Below are positions 18,001-26,512 of a stretch of 64,000 bases of DNA, one piece after another. Numbering within the stretch: position 1 is the first letter of the stretch; every line of letters starts with the position of its first letter. This stretch comes from Paraoerskovia marina DSM 21750. GTDB lineage: Bacteria > Actinomycetota > Actinomycetes > Actinomycetales > Cellulomonadaceae. The stretch lies in the NCBI RefSeq assembly GCF_000701465.1, contig NZ_JNIY01000004.1, positions 372,001 through 436,000 of the forward strand, written 5' to 3'. The notes beneath the pieces were generated by a model that saw nothing but the letters and a program-made list of their open reading frames with translations, was not told where the DNA came from and did not search any database. The translations under genes and the position numbers were made by a program.

Positions 18001-19212
18001 TCAGCCCGTGGCGGCGATCTGCTCCTTGGCTGCCAGGACCCGAGCAGCCGACTCGTCCACGCGCTCGGCGAAGTCCGGGTCTTCGGCGGCGCGGTCGGCG
18101 ATCGCGGACACCATGATCGACGCGTCCTCGGGGACGGCGGAGGCGAGGACCACGTCGCACCCGGCCTCGATCGCCCGGATCGCGCGTTCCGCGGGGTCGA
18201 CGGACTGGACCTGCGCGGCTGCGGAGAGGTCGTCGGTGATCACCATGCCGTCGTAGCCGAGGTCGGCCCGGAGCAGGTCCGTGACGACGGCGGAGGAGAA
18301 CGCGGCCGGGTTGTCCGGGTCGAGCCGTTCGTAGACCGCTGTCGCGACCATCACGGACGCCGGGCCCTCCTCGATCAGCGCCCGGAACGCAGCGACCGAC
18401 GCGGAGTCGGCGTCGGTCTCGGTGTCGGTGACGCCCGCCGTCGTGTCGGTGTTCTGGGTGACGAGGCCGAGGCCCGGGAAGTGCTTGAGGCTCACGCCGA
18501 CGCCGGCGGCCTCCATGCCCGTGGCGAACGCACCGGCACCCCGGGCGGCGTCCTCGGCCGTCGCGCCGTACTGGCGGTCGAACGCGCCGATCGGCGCGTT
18601 CGAGGCGGCGGTCGCCTCCGGCACGACGTCGACCACGGGGGCGAGGTTGAAGTTCACGCCGGCCGCGGCCAGCTCCTGGCCCCAGGTGGTGGCGCGGTCG
18701 ACGAGCGTTTCGGTGCCCCACGTCGCCTGGTCGACGGCCGAGGGGATGTCGGAGAACCCGTCGCCCCGCAGCACCTGCACGGATCCGCCCTCCTGGTCGC
18801 TCGCGACGAGGAGCGGAACGCCGGCGGTCGTCTCGTCGTCGACCAGTGCGGTGAACCGGTCGACGACGTCGGCCGTCGCCTCGACGCCCTCCGTCGAGCG
18901 TCCGGCGAGGAAGATGTTGCCCACGTGGTCGTCCCGGACCGCGGCGAGACTGGCCTCGGCCGGGTCGTCGGCCTCCAGCCCGACCATGACGAGCTGGCCC
19001 GCACGTTGTTCCGCCGTCATCCCCTCGAGGGGGTTCTCCGTCGTCTGTTCCGGCGTCCCGGTGGGGTCGGGCGTCGCGGACGTCGCGGTACCGGACGGCG
19101 TCGAGGGATCCGTCGACGACGGCTCCTGCTCGGACGCGCCGCCCGAGCAGGCGGTCAGCGCGAGCACGGCGGTCGACACGGCCGCCGCACGGATCCAGGC
19201 TCGGACACTCAC
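18001..19212 (-). CDS. Glycoside hydrolase family 3 (NagZ-like) lipoprotein
   Basis: Predicted extracytoplasmic beta-N-acetylhexosaminidase. The 403 aa start with a lipoprotein signal (WIRAAAVSTAVLALTAC), then a Ser/Thr/Pro-rich spacer to about residue 60, then one GH3 N-terminal barrel. Motifs: AGQLVMVGLEA, LLVASDQEGG, GVNFNLAPVVDVVPEA, LKHFPGLGLVTQNTDT and the nucleophile region VITDDLSAAA. E. coli NagZ has KHFPGHG; actinobacterial lipoprotein GH3 enzymes commonly carry the PGLG form, so this is not a clear loss of function. GTG at 19212 lies 10 bp after the MarR gene, suggesting an operon. Confidence 0.85.
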   Translation of the reverse strand: MSVRAWIRAAAVSTAVLALTACSGGASEQEPSSTDPSTPSGTATSATPDPTGTPEQTTENPLEGMTAEQRAGQLVMVGLEADDPAEASLAAVRDDHVGNIFLAGRSTEGVEATADVVDRFTALVDDETTAGVPLLVASDQEGGSVQVLRGDGFSDIPSAVDQATWGTETLVDRATTWGQELAAAGVNFNLAPVVDVVPEATAASNAPIGAFDRQYGATAEDAARGAGAFATGMEAAGVGVSLKHFPGLGLVTQNTDTTAGVTDTETDADSASVAAFRALIEEGPASVMVATAVYERLDPDNPAAFSSAVVTDLLRADLGYDGMVITDDLSAAAQVQSVDPAERAIRAIEAGCDVVLASAVPEDASIMVSAIADRAAEDPDFAERVDESAARVLAAKEQIAATG

Positions 19213-19222
19213 GTGCTCGACG

Positions 19223-19738
19223 TTACTCGCTGCGCGGGAGGTCTTCCGCCGAGGCCACGGTCGCATTGGCCTGCGCGGCCCGGAGCATCGAGATCGCGAA
19301 CGGGATCGACCTCTCGAGGTCCTCAGTGCTGAGCTGGTGCAGCGTCTCCGGCCCGGGGGCGGTGTCGTCGGCGACGATCCGGCGGACGGCAGTGACTCCC
19401 TGGTCGGTCACGGCGATCCGTCGGACCCGACCGTCCTTCTCGTCGGTGCGGCGTCGGACGAGGCCCCCCGCCTCCAGGCGGTCGAGGATTCCGGAGACGG
19501 TCGCGGGGGATACCCCGAGCGCCTTGGCGAGCTGATGTGCACTGAGGCCCTCGTCGAGCATGAGGACGGCGATCGCTCGTAGCTGCTGCACGGTGAGCCG
19601 CGTGCTGACGAGCGAGGTGAGACGCTGCGTCACGAGGGTGTCGCGCACGGCTTCTTGGACATCGAGGTACTCCCGCACGAGCGATTCACGGCGTTCGGCA
19701 TCGTCGACGGACGGTGCGGCCGGGTCTGGAGTAATCAC
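19223..19738 (-). CDS. MarR family transcriptional regulator
   Basis: 171-aa winged-helix regulator. HTH and wing: LTVQQLRAIAVLMLDEGLSAHQLAKALGVSPATVSGILDRLEAGGLVRRRTDEKDGRVRRIAVT in pieces. GTG start with an AT-rich leader. It is the first gene of a pair with the GH3 lipoprotein and is divergent from the GbsR gene across a 103-bp region containing two inverted repeats, one of which (19747-19765) lies just upstream of this start. Ligand unknown. Confidence 0.88.
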   Translation of the reverse strand: MITPDPAAPSVDDAERRESLVREYLDVQEAVRDTLVTQRLTSLVSTRLTVQQLRAIAVLMLDEGLSAHQLAKALGVSPATVSGILDRLEAGGLVRRRTDEKDGRVRRIAVTDQGVTAVRRIVADDTAPGPETLHQLSTEDLERSIPFAISMLRAAQANATVASAEDLPRSE

Positions 19739-19746
19739 GCTATAAC

Positions 19747-19765
19747 CATAGTCGAGTCCGCTATG
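19747..19765. promoter_or_regulatory. Candidate MarR operator
   Basis: Inverted repeat CATAG-N9-CTATG within the AT-rich spacer between the two divergent regulator genes, 9 bp upstream of the marR start. Short arms, so only a candidate. Confidence 0.4.
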
Positions 19766-19829
19766 CCCTGTCTGTCACATCTGTTGGCGGTGTGGAAAAC
19801 AGATGTCGGCGATTTTGGTGCGATAGAAG

Positions 19830-19847
19830 TTTCAGACTAGTGTGAAA
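19830..19847. promoter_or_regulatory. 18-bp palindrome over the gbsR start, candidate operator
   Basis: TTTCAGACTAGTGTGAAA is palindromic except for one symmetric position pair and overlaps the GTG start at 19842. Its place suggests repression of the GbsR/RND transcription unit by one of the two adjacent regulators. Confidence 0.55.
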
Positions 19848-20327
19848 GTTGTGAAAGAAGCAGAGATCGCTCCCGGCGTCAGTCGCTTCGTCGAGGACAC
19901 CGGTCTGCTTCTCGAGGAGGCAGGATTCACGCGCACGGGTGGACGCCTCGTCGGCTGGTTGCTCGCGTGCGACCCGCCGGAGCAGAGCGCCCAGGACCTG
20001 AGCGAGGCGCTCGAGGCCAGCGCAGGAGGCATCAGCACCACGCTGCGCGCCCTGCAGCGCGGGGGCTTCGTCGAGCGCACCGCGCGGTCGGGGGACCGGC
20101 GCGCCTACTACCGGGTGTCGCCGACCGCGTGGGAGGCGATGGAAGGTGACCAGCTCCGCTTCGTGACGTCCTTCCGCGCGTTGCTGGACGACTGCCTCAC
20201 TGCCGACGACGCACCCGTCGACCTCGCGCGGCTCCACCGCGCCCGGCAGTTCTTCGCCTTCCTCGAACGCGAGATCCCACAACTCTGGGAGCGCTTCATC
20301 CAGGAAGAGGGTGCCTCGAGCCCCTGA
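19842..20327 (+). CDS. GbsR/MarR family transcriptional regulator
   Basis: 161-aa regulator of the GbsR subgroup. Winged helix: TRTGGRLVGWLLACDPPEQSAQDLSEALEASAGGISTTLRALQRGGFVERTARSGDRRAYYRVSP in pieces, followed by a helical dimerisation tail. The GTG start sits inside an 18-bp palindrome, compatible with autoregulation. The RND exporter begins 123 bp downstream on the same strand, so this is probably its local repressor. Confidence 0.87.
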   Translation: MKVVKEAEIAPGVSRFVEDTGLLLEEAGFTRTGGRLVGWLLACDPPEQSAQDLSEALEASAGGISTTLRALQRGGFVERTARSGDRRAYYRVSPTAWEAMEGDQLRFVTSFRALLDDCLTADDAPVDLARLHRARQFFAFLEREIPQLWERFIQEEGASSP

Positions 20328-20370
20328 TCCCGTCCCCGGTCGGAGCGCGCCCGTCCGGGCCGCATCACCC

Positions 20371-20420
20371 TGCACGGACCTGCTCCGACCTGCTCTGACC
20401 TGCACCGACCTGCACCGACC
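20371..20420 (+). repeat. Five 10-bp tandem repeats upstream of the RND gene
   Basis: Units TGCACGGACC, TGCTCCGACC, TGCTCTGACC, TGCACCGACC, TGCACCGACC follow one another without gaps. The period is close to one helical turn. They lie 31 bp before the exporter's GTG and after the gbsR stop. Confidence 0.85.
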
Positions 20421-20450
20421 TGACCCCGCCTGACGATCGCCGGAGGCATC

Positions 20451-23400
20451 GTGGACCGCCTAGCTAGATTCTCCCTCGCGAACAGAGCCCTGATCGCCCT
20501 GTTCACCATCGCCGTCGCGCTCTTCGGCTACCTGAGCCTGACGTCGCTCAAGCAAGAGCTCATCCCGTCGATCTCCTTCCCCGCGGCCGCGGTCGTGGGC
20601 GTCTACCCCGGAGCCTCGCCGGAGGTCGTCGAGGACCAGGTCACCGAGGTCGTCGAGGAGGCCGCCAAGGCCGTCGACGGGGTCGAGTCGATCTCCTCGA
20701 CCGCCTCGACAGGGATGTCGGTGACGACCGTCGAGTTCGCCTACGGCACCAACATGGACCTCGCGGCGCAGCAGATGCAGACCGCGGTCACGCGCGTCCA
20801 GACGCAGCTGCCCGAGGACGTCGACCCGCAGGTCGTCACCGGCTCGATCGACGATCTCCCCGTCATCCAGCTCTCGGCAGCCGGCGGTGAGAGCCAGGAA
20901 GACCTGGCCAACACGATCGACACGGTGCTCGTCCCCGCCCTGGAGAAGATCGACGACGTGCGCTCGGTCGCCATCAGCGGCGTCGCCGACACCGAGATCA
21001 CGATCGACCTCGACCTCGCAGCGACCGCAGCAGCCGGACTCAGCGCCGCCGACGTCCAGTCGGTGCTCGACGACAACGGCGTACGCCTCCCGGCAGGGAC
21101 CATCACGGAGGGCGAGACCACCCTCTCCGTGCAGGTCGGGTCGCCGATCAGCTCCGTCGACGAGATCGAGGCCCTCCCGATCGCGACATCGGACGGCCAG
21201 ACCGTCCCCCTCTCCGAGATCGCGACCGTCACCGCCGGGCCCGCGCCCGCGACGTCGTACTCCCGGCTCGACGGCGAGGACTCCCTGGCGCTCGCGATCA
21301 CCAAGACCCCGGCGGGCAACACCATCGACGTCTCGCACGCCGTGCAGGAGGTGCTCGACGAGCAGGCCGACGCCCTGGAGGCTGCCGGTGTCCGCGTCGA
21401 GGTCGTGTTCGACCAGGCGCCCTTCATCGAGGAGTCGATCGAGGGTCTGGCGACCGAGGGCGGGCTCGGCCTGATCTTCGCCGTCCTGATCATCCTCGTG
21501 TTCCTCATGTCCGTAAGGTCCACGTTGGTCTCGGCGGTCTCGATCCCGCTCTCGCTCTTCGTGACGTTCCTTGTCATGGACCTGTCCGGCTACACCCTGA
21601 ACATCCTGACGCTCGGCGCGATGACCATCGCCATCGGGCGCGTCGTCGACGACTCGATCGTGGTCATCGAGAACATCAAGCGGCACCTCTCCTACGGTGA
21701 GGACAAGAAGCAGGCGATCCTGGGCGGGGTTCGTGAGGTCGGTGGCGCGATCACGTCCTCGACGATCGCGACCGTCGCCGTCTTCCTCCCGATCGCGTTC
21801 GTCGGCGGGTCTGTCGGGGAGCTCTTCCAGCCCTTCGCGATGACGATCACCATCGCCCTGCTGGCCTCCCTCTTCGTCGCCCTGACGATCGTGCCGGTGC
21901 TCGCGTACTGGTTCATCCGCTCGCCGCACGTCGCCGAGGATCCCGAGGAGGCCGACGCTCAGCGGGCGGCCGCCGAGGAGAAGGAACGCCGGGGCCTCTG
22001 GCAGCGTGCATACATGCCGACGCTGATGGCCGCCCTGCGGCATCCGGTGATCAGCGTCTCGATCGCCGTCGCCGTGCTCGCCGGAACCCTGGCGCTCGTC
22101 CCGCGCCTGGAGACCAACTTCATCGGCGACTCCGGGCAGGACACCATCACCGTCACCCAGGAGTTCGAGAACGGGACCTCCTTGGCGGCGCAGGACTCCG
22201 GCGCCCGCGAGATCGAGGAGGCCCTCATGGGCCTCGACGACGTCGCCACGGTCCAGACCACCGTGGGCCAGGCCGGCGGCCCCGAGGCCGCGCTCTTCGG
22301 CGGGGGCGGTGCGCCGAGCGCGACGTTCGCGCTCACCCTCGACGAGGACGCCGACGGCGTCGCCGCGACCGAGGAGATCGAGGACGCCGTCGAGGACCTC
22401 GGCGGGGACCGCACCACGGACGTCAGCGTCTCCGCGGGAGACTCCGGGTTCGGCAGCTCGACGGTCGACCTGCTCGTCAGCGCGCCCGATGGCGAGACGC
22501 TCGAGGCCGCGGCCCTGCAGGTGGAGGAGGCCGCCCAGGGAGCGGCCGACGCCGAGGAGGTCACCAACAACCTCGCCGCCGCGCAGAGCGTGCTCGAGGT
22601 GGACGTCGACCGTGACGCCGCCGCTGCCGCAGGACTGACAGAGACGCAGGTCGCCGGGATCGTCTCCAGCACGATGTCTCCTCGACCGATCGGGGACGTA
22701 GACCTCGGTGACGGACCCGTCTCCGTGACCGTCAGCGCCGGCGAGGTGCCCGCGTCGGTCGAGGCCCTCGAGCAGACCGTGCTCCCGTCCGCCGCCGGTC
22801 CGGTGCCGCTCTCCGAGGTCGCCACGATCTCGGAGGTCGAGGCGCCGACGTCGGTGACCCGTGTCGACGGGGTGCGTTCCGCGACGGTCTCGGTGACCCC
22901 TGCCGGTCAGGACCTCAGCGGGCTGACCACCGAGCTGACCACGGCCATGGACGAGCTGGACCTGCCGCCGGGTGCGGACGTCGAGATCGGGGGCGTCGCG
23001 GCCGACCAGGCCGACGCGTTCGGCGACCTCGGTCTGGCGCTGCTCGCCGCGATCGCGATCGTCTACCTCGTCATGGTGGCGACGTTCCGCAGCCTGCTGC
23101 AGCCGTTCATCCTGCTCGTCTCGATCCCGTTCGCCGCGACGGGGGCCCTGCTCCTGCTGCTCGCCACGTCCACGCCGCTGGGTGTGCCGTCCCTGATCGG
23201 CATGCTGATGCTCGTCGGCATCGTCGTCTCGAACGCGATCGTCCTGATCGACCTGATCAACCAGTACCGCGAACGCGGGCGCTCGTTGGAGGACGCGGTC
23301 GTCGAGGGCTCGCGCAAGCGACTTCGCCCGATCGTGATGACGGCGCTCGCGACGATCTTCGCCCTGACGCCGATGGCCTTCGGCATCACCGGCGGCGGGT

Positions 23401-23606
23401 CGTTCATCTCGCAGCCGTTGGCGCTCGTGGTGATCGGCGGGCTCGTCACCTCGACGGCCCTGACGCTGATCGTCGTCCCGGTGCTCTACACCCTGGCGGA
23501 GCAGCGCAAGGAGAAGCGTGCCGCCAAGCGCGAGGCCAAGCGTGCGGGTGGGCGTGAGGCCGGGCACGAGGCGAAGCACGCGGCCGAGGAGCCGGCCGCC
23601 GACTAA
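20451..23606 (+). CDS. RND family efflux transporter (AcrB-like)
   Basis: Proton-driven exporter of the HAE/AcrB type, 1051 aa. Layout: N-terminal TM1 (ALIALFTIAVALFGYLSL), a large extracytoplasmic loop (about 35-330), TM2-6 with the proton-relay pair in IGRVVDDSIVVIENI (TM4), a second TM block, then TM7 near 535, a second large loop and TM8-12 to the end (GMLMLVGIVVSNAIVLIDLIN). Lys/Arg-rich C-terminal tail. GTG at 20451 with CGGAGG 5-10 bp upstream. No membrane-fusion or outer-membrane partner is adjacent, as usual in Gram-positives. Probably controlled by the upstream GbsR gene. Drug or lipid substrate unknown. Confidence 0.93.
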   Translation: MDRLARFSLANRALIALFTIAVALFGYLSLTSLKQELIPSISFPAAAVVGVYPGASPEVVEDQVTEVVEEAAKAVDGVESISSTASTGMSVTTVEFAYGTNMDLAAQQMQTAVTRVQTQLPEDVDPQVVTGSIDDLPVIQLSAAGGESQEDLANTIDTVLVPALEKIDDVRSVAISGVADTEITIDLDLAATAAAGLSAADVQSVLDDNGVRLPAGTITEGETTLSVQVGSPISSVDEIEALPIATSDGQTVPLSEIATVTAGPAPATSYSRLDGEDSLALAITKTPAGNTIDVSHAVQEVLDEQADALEAAGVRVEVVFDQAPFIEESIEGLATEGGLGLIFAVLIILVFLMSVRSTLVSAVSIPLSLFVTFLVMDLSGYTLNILTLGAMTIAIGRVVDDSIVVIENIKRHLSYGEDKKQAILGGVREVGGAITSSTIATVAVFLPIAFVGGSVGELFQPFAMTITIALLASLFVALTIVPVLAYWFIRSPHVAEDPEEADAQRAAAEEKERRGLWQRAYMPTLMAALRHPVISVSIAVAVLAGTLALVPRLETNFIGDSGQDTITVTQEFENGTSLAAQDSGAREIEEALMGLDDVATVQTTVGQAGGPEAALFGGGGAPSATFALTLDEDADGVAATEEIEDAVEDLGGDRTTDVSVSAGDSGFGSSTVDLLVSAPDGETLEAAALQVEEAAQGAADAEEVTNNLAAAQSVLEVDVDRDAAAAAGLTETQVAGIVSSTMSPRPIGDVDLGDGPVSVTVSAGEVPASVEALEQTVLPSAAGPVPLSEVATISEVEAPTSVTRVDGVRSATVSVTPAGQDLSGLTTELTTAMDELDLPPGADVEIGGVAADQADAFGDLGLALLAAIAIVYLVMVATFRSLLQPFILLVSIPFAATGALLLLLATSTPLGVPSLIGMLMLVGIVVSNAIVLIDLINQYRERGRSLEDAVVEGSRKRLRPIVMTALATIFALTPMAFGITGGGSFISQPLALVVIGGLVTSTALTLIVVPVLYTLAEQRKEKRAAKREAKRAGGREAGHEAKHAAEEPAAD

Positions 23607-23629
23607 TCGCCGCAGCACCGGCTCGACCT

Positions 23630-23669
23630 GCGACTCCGCCCCGTCATCCTCATGATGGGGCGGAGTCGC
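23630..23669 (+). terminator. Stem-loop terminator after the RND gene
   Basis: Perfect 13-bp inverted repeat (23630-23642 with 23657-23669) with a 14-nt loop, 23 bp after the RND stop. Confidence 0.75.
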
Positions 23670-23696
23670 CGTCTGTCGTCACCGAGGAGGCTGCCC

Positions 23697-24407
23697 GTGC
23701 CCGTGTTTCCCGTCGCCCTGCACCAGATCGCTGTCGTGTCTCTGACCGTCGCGGGCCTCTGCGCGCTCGTCATGGTCGTCGACCAGGTCCGACGACCACA
23801 GCCGATGTGGATCATGAATCTCGTGTGGCCGCTCACGGCACTCTTCGGGAGCGTGCTCTGGCTCGCCGGCTACCTGCGCTGGGGGCGGGGGCCACGTCGC
23901 GGCTCGGACGACGGTCCGGGCGACGCAGGGATGCCGGTCGCGGTCGCCAAGGGCACGTCGCACTGCGGCGCAGGCTGCGCGCTCGGTGATCTCGTTGCGG
24001 AGTGGCTGGCGTTCGGGTTCCCCGTGATCGCCGTGTGGCTGGGATACGGGACGCTCTTCGCCGAGGAGATGTTCGCCGTCTGGATCCTCGACCTCGTCCT
24101 CGCCTTCGGGTTCGGCGTGGTCTTCCAGTACTTCACGATCGCGCCGATGCGCGGGCTCGGGGTACGTGACGGGCTTCGCGAGGCGGTCAAGGCGGATGCC
24201 GCGTCGATCCTCGCCTGGCAGGTGGGGATGTACGCGGTCATGGCACTCTTTCAGCTCGCCTGGTTCCGCCCGGCCTACGACGGGACTGCTCCGGTCGACA
24301 GTCCGGAGTTCTGGTTCGCGATGCAGCTCGCGATGATCGCCGGCTTCTGCACGAGCTACCCGGTCAACTGGTGGCTGATCCGCCGGGGTGTGAAGGAGAA
24401 GATGTAG
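23697..24407 (+). CDS. DUF4396 family membrane protein
   Basis: 236-aa integral membrane protein matching DUF4396. TM segments near residues 5-25, 35-55, 95-115, 120-145, 170-190 and 205-225. Characteristic pieces are GTSHCGAGCALGDLVAEW, a His/Cys cluster that might bind metal, and FQYFTIAPMRGLGVRDGLREAVKADAASILAWQVGMYAVMA in pieces. GTG at 23697 chosen because GAGGAGG lies 6 bp upstream; an earlier in-frame ATG falls in the terminator hairpin. Function unknown. Its stop codon is the first part of the palindromic repeat at 24407. Confidence 0.8.
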   Translation: MPVFPVALHQIAVVSLTVAGLCALVMVVDQVRRPQPMWIMNLVWPLTALFGSVLWLAGYLRWGRGPRRGSDDGPGDAGMPVAVAKGTSHCGAGCALGDLVAEWLAFGFPVIAVWLGYGTLFAEEMFAVWILDLVLAFGFGVVFQYFTIAPMRGLGVRDGLREAVKADAASILAWQVGMYAVMALFQLAWFRPAYDGTAPVDSPEFWFAMQLAMIAGFCTSYPVNWWLIRRGVKEKM

Positions 24408-24501
24408 GTCTCGACGGGCTCGACCGACGGGCTCGTCCGGCGGGGGTCTCGACGGGCTCGACCGGCGGGCTCGGACCACGGTGGCCGAGCCTGTCGAGAC
24501 C
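24407..24501. repeat. Palindromic repeat cluster between convergent genes
   Basis: Two direct copies of GGTCTCGACGGGCTCGACC (24407-24425, 24445-24463) and one inverted copy with one change (24483-24501). Same family as the cluster in mfd. It fills the space between the DUF4396 stop and the response-regulator stop (24509-24511) and could act as a two-way terminator. Confidence 0.88.
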
Positions 24502-24508
24502 ACGGCAG

Positions 24509-25198
24509 CTAGGTCCCCGGGGTCGCGACGCCCGTCTCGTACGCGAGGACGACGGCCTGGACGCGGTCGCGGAGTCCGAGCTTGCCGAGCACGCGGCCCA
24601 CGTGGGTCTTGACCGTGGCCTCGGACAGGACGAACCGCCGGGCGATCTCCGCGTTGGTGAGTCCTTCCCCGAGCGCGGCGAAGATCTCGTGCTCGCGAGC
24701 CGTCAGAGGGGACAGGCGCGGATCCGTGGCTCCTGTGGCCACGGCTGCGCCGTCCTCGGCCGGGAGCCGGGCGGCGAACATCTCGAGCATCCGGCGGGTG
24801 ACCCGGGGCGCGACCACGGCGTCGCCGTCGGCGACCGCTCGGATCGCGCTGACCAGCTCGGCGGGCGGTGCGTCCTTGAGCAGGAACCCGCTGGCCCCGG
24901 CCTTGAGCGCCGCGAACGCGTACTCGTCGAGGTCGAACGTCGTCACGACGAGGACACGCAGGCCGGGGTGCGCCGCGAGGAGGTGCGTCGTCGCCTCGAT
25001 GCCGTCCATCCCGGGCATGCGGACGTCCATGACGACGACGTCGGGCGAGAGTGCCGCAGCCTGGGCGAGGGCGGCCGCGCCGTCGGACGCCTCGCCGACG
25101 ACCTCGAGGTCCTCCTCGGCCGTCAGGACCATCCGGAAGCCCATCCGCAGCAGTGCCTGGTCGTCGACCAGGAGCACGCGTGTCGACCGGTCGCTCAC
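24509..25198 (-). CDS. NarL/LuxR family response regulator
   Basis: 229 aa. Receiver domain 1-120 with VLLVDDQALLRMGF, phospho-acceptor aspartate in VVVMDVRMPGMDG, and switch residues VVTTFD and LLKDAP. The C-terminal LuxR HTH is LSPLTAREHEIFAALGEGLTNAEIARRFVLSEATVKTHVGRVLGKLGLRDR in pieces. GTG start overlaps the kinase stop by 4 bp (GTGA), so the pair is translationally coupled and is the cognate partner of the kinase at 25195. It probably controls the ABC exporter upstream in the same operon. Confidence 0.93.
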   Translation of the reverse strand: MSDRSTRVLLVDDQALLRMGFRMVLTAEEDLEVVGEASDGAAALAQAAALSPDVVVMDVRMPGMDGIEATTHLLAAHPGLRVLVVTTFDLDEYAFAALKAGASGFLLKDAPPAELVSAIRAVADGDAVVAPRVTRRMLEMFAARLPAEDGAAVATGATDPRLSPLTAREHEIFAALGEGLTNAEIARRFVLSEATVKTHVGRVLGKLGLRDRVQAVVLAYETGVATPGT

Positions 25199-26508
25199 AT
25201 CTCCTCCTTCAGCGGGAGCAGAGCTCGCACGCGCCATCCCGAGCCGTACGGTCCGGCCTCGATCGTCCCGCCGAGCGCGGTGGCGCGTTCCCGCATCCCG
25301 ATGATGCCCTGCTGCGCCCCGCTGGTGCTCTTAGACTGCCCGGGACCGTGGGTGTTGAGCACGACGATCTCGACGCTGCGGCCGGGCCCGTCAGGGTTCC
25401 ACACGCCGCCCAGGGACACGCGGACGTCGGGACTGAGCGGTGCGTGGCGCAGGACGTTGGTCAGCGCCTCGGTCACGATGCGCTCGACGGCGCGACGAGT
25501 GGGGACCGGGAGGTTCGCGGCGCCGCCCTCGCGGACCAGACGGACGGGCAGCCCGGCCGTCCGGAACGTCGCGACGACGTCGTCGAGGTCCGGGGCGCCG
25601 GTGGCGAGCTCGTTCTCGGTGCCCGACTCCGGCGCGCGGAGGACGCCCAGGACGCTGCGCATGTCGGTCAACGCCGTGCGTCCGGTCTCGGTGAGCTCGT
25701 CGAGCGCCTGGCGGGCCAGCTCCGGGTCCTTGGGGCCGAGAGCCTTCGCGCCGTCGGCGAGCGCGACCATCACCGTCAGACTGTGCGCGACGACGTCGTG
25801 CATCTCCCGGGCGATCCGTCCGCGTTCCGCCGCCGCGGCGATCTGCGCGGACTGTTCCGCCTCGCGCGCGAACCCGTTGGCACGGTCGAGCAGGTCGGCG
25901 ATGTGGAGCCGTCGGCTGTGCACGGTGGACCCGATCGAGAGCGCGATCAGGATCACGACGACGACGAACACGGCGGTGACGACCCTGTCCGCCGTGATCG
26001 TCCCGAGCGGGACGTCGGCGGGGATCCGCAGGCCGTCGTCGTAGGTCGCGCTGGGGGAGGCGATCAGCGCCGCGCCGGCGACCATGACGATGGCGACGCC
26101 CGCCGTCGACCAGGCGTCGTGGGCGGGCCGGTTCGACGCGACGGTGTAGACACCGAACGCGGCCGCGAGGTCGAAGGCCGCGGTGTCGCCGAGGGTGAGG
26201 ATGCCGATCGCGCCGATGACGCTGACGGCCACGGTCACCCCGACCGGGTGCGTGCGGCGCCGGAGCAGGAGAGCGGCGACGACGAAGCTGGCCGCGGCGA
26301 CCCACCACCGGGCCGCCGGGACATCCGTGACCGCGAGCGCGAGGGCGGTCGCCGCGAGGTAGAGGCCCACCACGACGCGGTCGGTCCCGACCGGGTGGAC
26401 GGCGAACCATCGACGAACGGGGCCGAGGTTGCGCGCGTCGAGCTCCGTCAACGGGGACGCCGGAGCCGGCACCCCGGGGGGAACCGGCTCCGGCGTCGTC
26501 GAGGTCAT
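25195..26508 (-). CDS. Sensor histidine kinase, HisKA_3 type
   Basis: 437-aa membrane kinase. Six or so TM segments lie between residues about 45 and 215 with no large extracellular domain, so it senses within or through the membrane. The phospho-acceptor histidine is near residue 237 (ERGRIAREMHDVVAHSLTVMV), and the HATPase has an N box in IVTEALTNVLRHA and a G box in GIIGMRERATALGGTIEAG. It lies between the ABC-2 permease (4 bp away) and its response regulator. This intramembrane-sensing layout next to a transporter resembles LiaS/DesK-type systems. Confidence 0.92.
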   Translation of the reverse strand: MTSTTPEPVPPGVPAPASPLTELDARNLGPVRRWFAVHPVGTDRVVVGLYLAATALALAVTDVPAARWWVAAASFVVAALLLRRRTHPVGVTVAVSVIGAIGILTLGDTAAFDLAAAFGVYTVASNRPAHDAWSTAGVAIVMVAGAALIASPSATYDDGLRIPADVPLGTITADRVVTAVFVVVVILIALSIGSTVHSRRLHIADLLDRANGFAREAEQSAQIAAAAERGRIAREMHDVVAHSLTVMVALADGAKALGPKDPELARQALDELTETGRTALTDMRSVLGVLRAPESGTENELATGAPDLDDVVATFRTAGLPVRLVREGGAANLPVPTRRAVERIVTEALTNVLRHAPLSPDVRVSLGGVWNPDGPGRSVEIVVLNTHGPGQSKSTSGAQQGIIGMRERATALGGTIEAGPYGSGWRVRALLPLKEEM

Positions 26509-26512
26509 CGGG

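Noticed and set aside
18480-18520. Loss of the NagZ active-site histidine in the GH3 lipoprotein (PGLG instead of PGHG)
   Set aside because: The PGLG variant with following NTDT is common in actinobacterial GH3 lipoproteins, so inactivation is not implied.
15584-18721. Open frame of about 1045 codons on the minus strand across the tRNA, tenA and DUF2236 genes
   Set aside because: It runs through a tRNA, a riboswitch and three supported genes, and its translation has no domain character.
20460-23618. Open frame of about 1050 codons antisense to the RND exporter
   Set aside because: Low-complexity Arg/Asp/His/Gly translation with no motifs; the plus-strand exporter explains the whole stretch.
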